Shown in pieces: positions 15,301 through 16,321 of a DNA stretch of 16,321 nt. Position numbers and translations under genes: made by a program. The notes beneath the pieces are model-generated. The model saw only the letters and a program-made list of their open reading frames with translations. It made no database searches and had not been told where the DNA came from. The number at the start of each line of letters is the position of its first letter. Within the stretch, counting starts at the first letter, position 1. The stretch spans positions 1-16,321 of the forward strand of contig MWEV01000271.1 in the NCBI GenBank assembly GCA_002071245.1. Reading direction: 5' to 3'. This stretch comes from Deltaproteobacteria bacterium ADurb.Bin026. Its GTDB lineage: Bacteria; Desulfobacterota; Syntrophorhabdia; Syntrophorhabdales; Syntrophorhabdaceae.

Positions 15301-15302
15301 AT
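9306..15302 (-). CDS. Giant SpvB/FG-GAP/RHS-repeat polymorphic toxin
   Basis: 1998 aa. The start is the ATG at 15300-15302, or the ATG at 15291-15293, which gives a cleaner signal peptide (MKGIFTDIMLLWFSISNIASG|QYF). The order is: SpvB/TcB-type N-terminal domain, about 40-290 (GAATYVIPVFTSPGSAGMQP, GILGIGWSIAGLSEIHR); seven FG-GAP/VCBS-type calcium motifs, about 345-720 (e.g. DFNGDGRTD, DVDGNGRDD, DLDGDGKED); a TcB-middle-like stretch (RHLINCIANGFNHKTQI); many YD repeats, about 960-1650; and the RHS core, about 1660-1725 (GLINMNGRMYDPVLGRFLSVDP, CLNNPLKYTDPSG). The last 270 or so residues are a variable tip ending in GFLNAERYVLQTRGWIYNPG-type sequence. These proteins form a shell that encloses the C-terminal toxin. 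The tip may be a nuclease (weak guess). It is exported by its signal peptide and has no T9SS domain of its own. A small T9SS protein precedes it and the immunity gene follows. Confidence 0.93.
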   Translation of the reverse strand: MRRMKGIFTDIMLLWFSISNIASGQYFTYVSPYSRTLDKVDAKVGTLPGVISVNFLGAATYVIPVFTSPGSAGMQPDISIIYNSQIKDGILGIGWSIAGLSEIHRVPQNYYNDNNVVGVTLQNTDRFALDSNRLILTSSHNYGADNSEYHTELETFVKVIAHGVAGTGPSWFEVRTKDGKTLEYGNTSDSKVEAYGSSTVYMWRLNKVADASGNTMKYIYNEVNGESYISRIEYTTNTQAGLNTAYNSLKFNYYSNPRTDNNIQYVGGSQIPATKLLSSIRMEREGDTLVREYQFRYTYESTYDIGSRLNQITEYGSDGTYLNSTIIGWGSTTTAFQCSDLFNNSKKNIYYTGDFNGDGRTDFVVTEKKTGYTTSDKWKLYYASSAGNNFVYKNEGYLDPTFKGFFVKDVDGNGRDDIYWRKLETIPYQCNPHPCDESLSKANEKNAEENIISALPRPPADTCWDLCYTYNVKYLYYYDNGTTGLVRGSSSYDLEFYNAPIDLSIISADLDGDGKEDNIAITSSKNIYSIIGVTCSSYPDFNFPNDIRILDFNGNGKKDLLVIKNSTSTIYEYSSSTSQLTTIYSSSTFPTINDRLFLGDFNGDKKTDFLSWRSDNGWSLKMSTGTSLALYSAPSGLINTDPDASADNNNYFIGDFNGDQKDDILEMYLYSPASKMKIYYSRGGGNFMSETSTFPKSIIKQNYFSIVDFNGDGKKDMFYYDNSLTTNYVNISLFHKNEMRHLINCIANGFNHKTQIYFTRLNAGVYTKDNNALFPVIDYSGPYYAVSSIIQSNGIGSGTTTTNYTYEGYKIHRRGKGSLGFRKIKRTDEALAFSTTDEYSYDHDHFFRYLNKTTIARAEGQQISQTQVAYSHRDYGNNRVLPYIQQSFTYDNLTDFYRITNNVVDINGNLESQNTTLREGYTTIVYQTLANTYGIYGNYGIANKVEKSIATSTYKDEPVFTRQMNYRYDPLGRLTSEVSDSTTNYKVTKTYSQFNPFGLPQKVIVSADSVEPRETNFQYDSKSRFVNIITNPLQQNITRTYEPGTGNLKSETGIDHNTTTYQYDGFGRLFSTINPRGKVILSLLGWDQSMTGGQNSLYYNVVKPGSASPGLPDQYVYYDVLGREILSVKDGLNQQIYQTKEYNDDGTLKRTSWPYYSGETLKWTSYYYDVFGRDSTIWNNGLKTSFSYSLASTTVTNPAGQTKTTKVNPAGNVVQVTENNNNIITYSYHSNGQIKSIVSAGTTISMTYDNIGRQTSVTNPNSGTTAYYYNDLGELIKQHDANGNTTFQYNKLGQLSSVTTSEGTINYVYVPSGNGIGQIQSITGPNGVSNVYLYDSYGRMTSLTETITGDQSLVTEFKYDTWGRDSVITYPSGISITNLYNADGYLNEIKYAGSTLWKVNTVNSSGQPVNMSLGTAGLTKIIGYTTRGYVDSIRTGSSTQRFIFNNYTGNLTNRTFQKPGSTLLSESFTYDNMDRLLTSQVGQNPVISCNYLTNGNISYKTDLGTYTYDPGRKNAVTNLTGSCANALDTITYNAFNLTSGITQGSNALQIMYGPDNMRIKTILTGNQSVRTKYFSPGYEKDSTSTVVKQIHYIGSPYGLEAVLIKQGQNVTTYFAETDYLGSIIGLMNAGGTYAEQFSYDAWGRRRHPTNWTYANVPAPNLIERGYTGHEHLDKFGLINMNGRMYDPVLGRFLSVDPIVQAVDNSQSINGYSYCLNNPLKYTDPSGYTYLQTLQQTYNHEGEGFWYRGNYYAWNDDAGAFFGSSGQALSSGSYSYNASTNTYYNAYGKEVPFREVLVEYIIPAGVQIDWMTITGTRSNPYQHIGWVYYTDGTKANWDMDIDQSWNLPVSMNSAPSNVGWVADMTGKICAGVLEFAIGFLGGAEVGLLRSSFAKTAESGMRGGLNLFKWGAAQTSKPTGWKIGDYMLHLPNMGTPKLNWKANYGALRSEMKLGMPIFDSYRLTNGSLIPTGGFLNAERYVLQTRGWIYNPGMGAWMPPF

Positions 15303-15350
15303 TGGATTGATTTTATCGGGTTAGATTGATCACGGGTTTTAGAAAGGAGA

Positions 15351-15782
15351 CTATTGCTTAATCACTTTCCACTGAGAGTCAATGTCACCTCGACGCAATA
15401 ACAAAATATACATGCCATTGGGGGAGTCGAGCAGATCTACATAATTCAGGCCATATTCTGCCCTTTGGGATACAATAACCCTACCGGATAAATCTGTAAC
15501 GGTAATCTGAATTAATAATTCATTTTCCTCATCAACCGGAATCTCTATCTGCAGAGTACCTTTGGTAGGATTAGGGTAGATTCTTACAGCTTTGTTACCG
15601 AAGCTGTTATCAATAAACTCCTCCTCTTCTACATTACTTGAGCTGGCGCTTGCACTCTTAAGAATAATTGTAGCTCTTTTAACCATGCTGCCTACAGAAT
15701 TGTAGGTAAATGATGTTTGCGAATTCGCCGGGGTATGGGATAGCCACGCAATTGCTATGGCTACAATTAGTAAATGCTTCAT
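15351..15782 (-). CDS. Small secreted protein with T9SS type A sorting domain
   Basis: 143 aa from the ATG at 15780-15782. Residues 1-21 are a signal peptide (MKHLLIVAIAIAWLSHTPANS). The short mature N terminus, FTYNSVGSMVKRATIILKSA, looks like a single YD repeat (YDxxGNxxxR). An acidic linker (NVEEEEF) is followed by a T9SS C-terminal sorting domain, about 66-143 (RIYPNPTKGTLQIEI, VTDLSGRVI, LLDSPNGMYILLLRRGD, WKVIKQ). Such domains direct outer-membrane export and are cleaved during surface attachment. The gene ends 48 bp before the Rhs start on the same strand, so the two are probably cotranscribed. The protein may be an export or anchoring partner of the Rhs protein, or what is left of an earlier Rhs-family gene; both are inference. 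The sorting-domain call itself is firm. Confidence 0.88.
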   Translation of the reverse strand: MKHLLIVAIAIAWLSHTPANSQTSFTYNSVGSMVKRATIILKSASASSSNVEEEEFIDNSFGNKAVRIYPNPTKGTLQIEIPVDEENELLIQITVTDLSGRVIVSQRAEYGLNYVDLLDSPNGMYILLLRRGDIDSQWKVIKQ

Positions 15783-15812
15783 GTGTATATGATATTAATT
15801 TACATGTCAATA

Positions 15813-15840
15813 GTTGTGTCCCAATCAGTGTGTCCGGGGT
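15813..15840 (-). repeat. Right copy of 28-bp inverted repeat enclosing the Rhs locus
   Basis: Its reverse complement begins ACCCCGGACACACT and continues GATTGGGACACAAC, matching 916-943 at 25 of 28 positions. It lies 31 bp upstream of the start of the T9SS gene, so if it is an element end, the operon promoter must lie within it or outside the element. Confidence 0.7.
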
Positions 15841-16321
15841 AGCAGGTCTTAAGCGAAGTTTTACAGTATAAAAATATGATAGGATTTTATAAATGTCAAG
15901 TAAATATTTAAATATTTTTGACATATTTTTCTTATGTGTGCACCCTCGTTGAGATTATTAAAATATCAATGACTGGTTTTACTGAGCTGATGCCCTAGCA
16001 TTATGTTGCATTAAATGATAGGATAGCAAACCACATTAGGACAAGCATAGAATAGAGAGCAGGGTAAGGTCTGGGTAAACCTCAGGTACGGGTCCTGACT
16101 TGTGACACCTTGCAAAATTAGTGCGGTTTTATTTTCTAACACACTGAATATGAATGATAAAAAGATCATTAAATTGATTTTTACCGCACTAACGCCTCTC
16201 TTTATACCATGCTTAGGGTTAAAAGGTTGAGACAAAGCAGGGCTCCATGGCCATACGGAACCCTGAGTAAGTTTCCAAATCAGTTTTTGAACTAATATTA
16301 CTATTGTGCGGGGGATAATAT
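15841..16321. other. Gene-free AT-rich right flank
   Basis: No convincing gene; the short minus-strand open frames at 15679-15924 and 16011-16235 have no family features. It holds a 30-bp AT-rich palindrome (15894-15923), a 10-bp perfect inverted repeat TTAGTGCGGT / ACCGCACTAA (16118-16127 and 16183-16192), and a small imperfect hairpin AGGGCTCC / GGAACCCT (about 16239-16264). It probably includes the promoter of the minus-strand Rhs operon. Confidence 0.5.
15867..15923 (-). promoter_or_regulatory. Palindrome and possible promoter upstream of the Rhs operon
   Basis: TGTCAAGTAAATATT-TAAATATTTTTGACA at 15894-15923 is an almost perfect 30-bp palindrome with TGTCAA/TTGACA ends. On the minus strand its end supplies TTGACA, followed about 18 bp later by AT-rich TATTTTTATACT. 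It could be a promoter with an overlapping operator for the T9SS-Rhs operon. It lies outside the 28-bp inverted repeat. I do not see a clean Bacteroidota TTTG / TAnnTTTG pair. Confidence 0.35.

Noticed and set aside
16011..16235. 74-aa minus-strand open frame in the right flank
   Set aside because: It spans the TTAGTGCGGT inverted repeat, has no recognisable domain and no neighbour context.

Overview
The window looks like a piece of a Bacteroidota chromosome. The evidence is a protein with a type IX secretion (T9SS) C-terminal sorting domain, a long Rhs/YD-repeat protein with the SpvB-plus-FG-GAP architecture common in that phylum, and AT-rich intergenic DNA without strong Shine-Dalgarno sites. 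I cannot name the genus. The left edge (1-777) is the conserved C-terminal third of pyruvate, phosphate dikinase, closed by an intrinsic terminator. Everything to its right is accessory DNA.

The accessory DNA is an Rhs polymorphic-toxin locus read on the minus strand, from about 15.8 kb down to 1.0 kb. In transcription order it holds: a 143-aa secreted protein with a T9SS sorting domain (15351-15782); a 1998-aa SpvB/FG-GAP/RHS protein ending in a variable tip (9306-15302); a small soluble gene overlapping or abutting it, the expected immunity gene (8764-9294, possibly to 9324); and far downstream an orphan Rhs tip with no start of its own (1374-2306, open to 2336), whose stop overlaps the start of a 126-aa membrane protein (997-1377), a second presumed immunity gene. 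A 28-bp inverted repeat (25/28 identical) encloses the whole locus at 916-943 and 15813-15840.

Between the main toxin/immunity pair and the orphan pair lies a compact block of about 6.4 kb (roughly 2340-8755) that is not Rhs. It has an XRE repressor (8377-8724, +), a divergent operator region, a 918-aa CHC2 zinc-finger/Toprim/AAA+ primase-helicase (5456-8212, -), a complete tyrosine recombinase (4410-5363, -) and an overlapping second recombinase lacking the first catalytic arginine (3533-4420, -). It ends in about 1.2 kb of non-coding DNA (2340-3532) packed with long, nested, partly covarying inverted repeats. A short palindromic motif with an A-rich tail occurs at four places in this block only, once in frame inside the primase gene. 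Iteron-like 11-bp repeats lie at the primase 3' end.

My reading (inference) is that the block is a small replicative and integrative element, or an integron-like recombination system, that sits inside an Rhs array and separates a toxin gene from its spare tip. I see no capsid, terminase, conjugation, transposase, reverse transcriptase, tRNA, rRNA or CRISPR feature.
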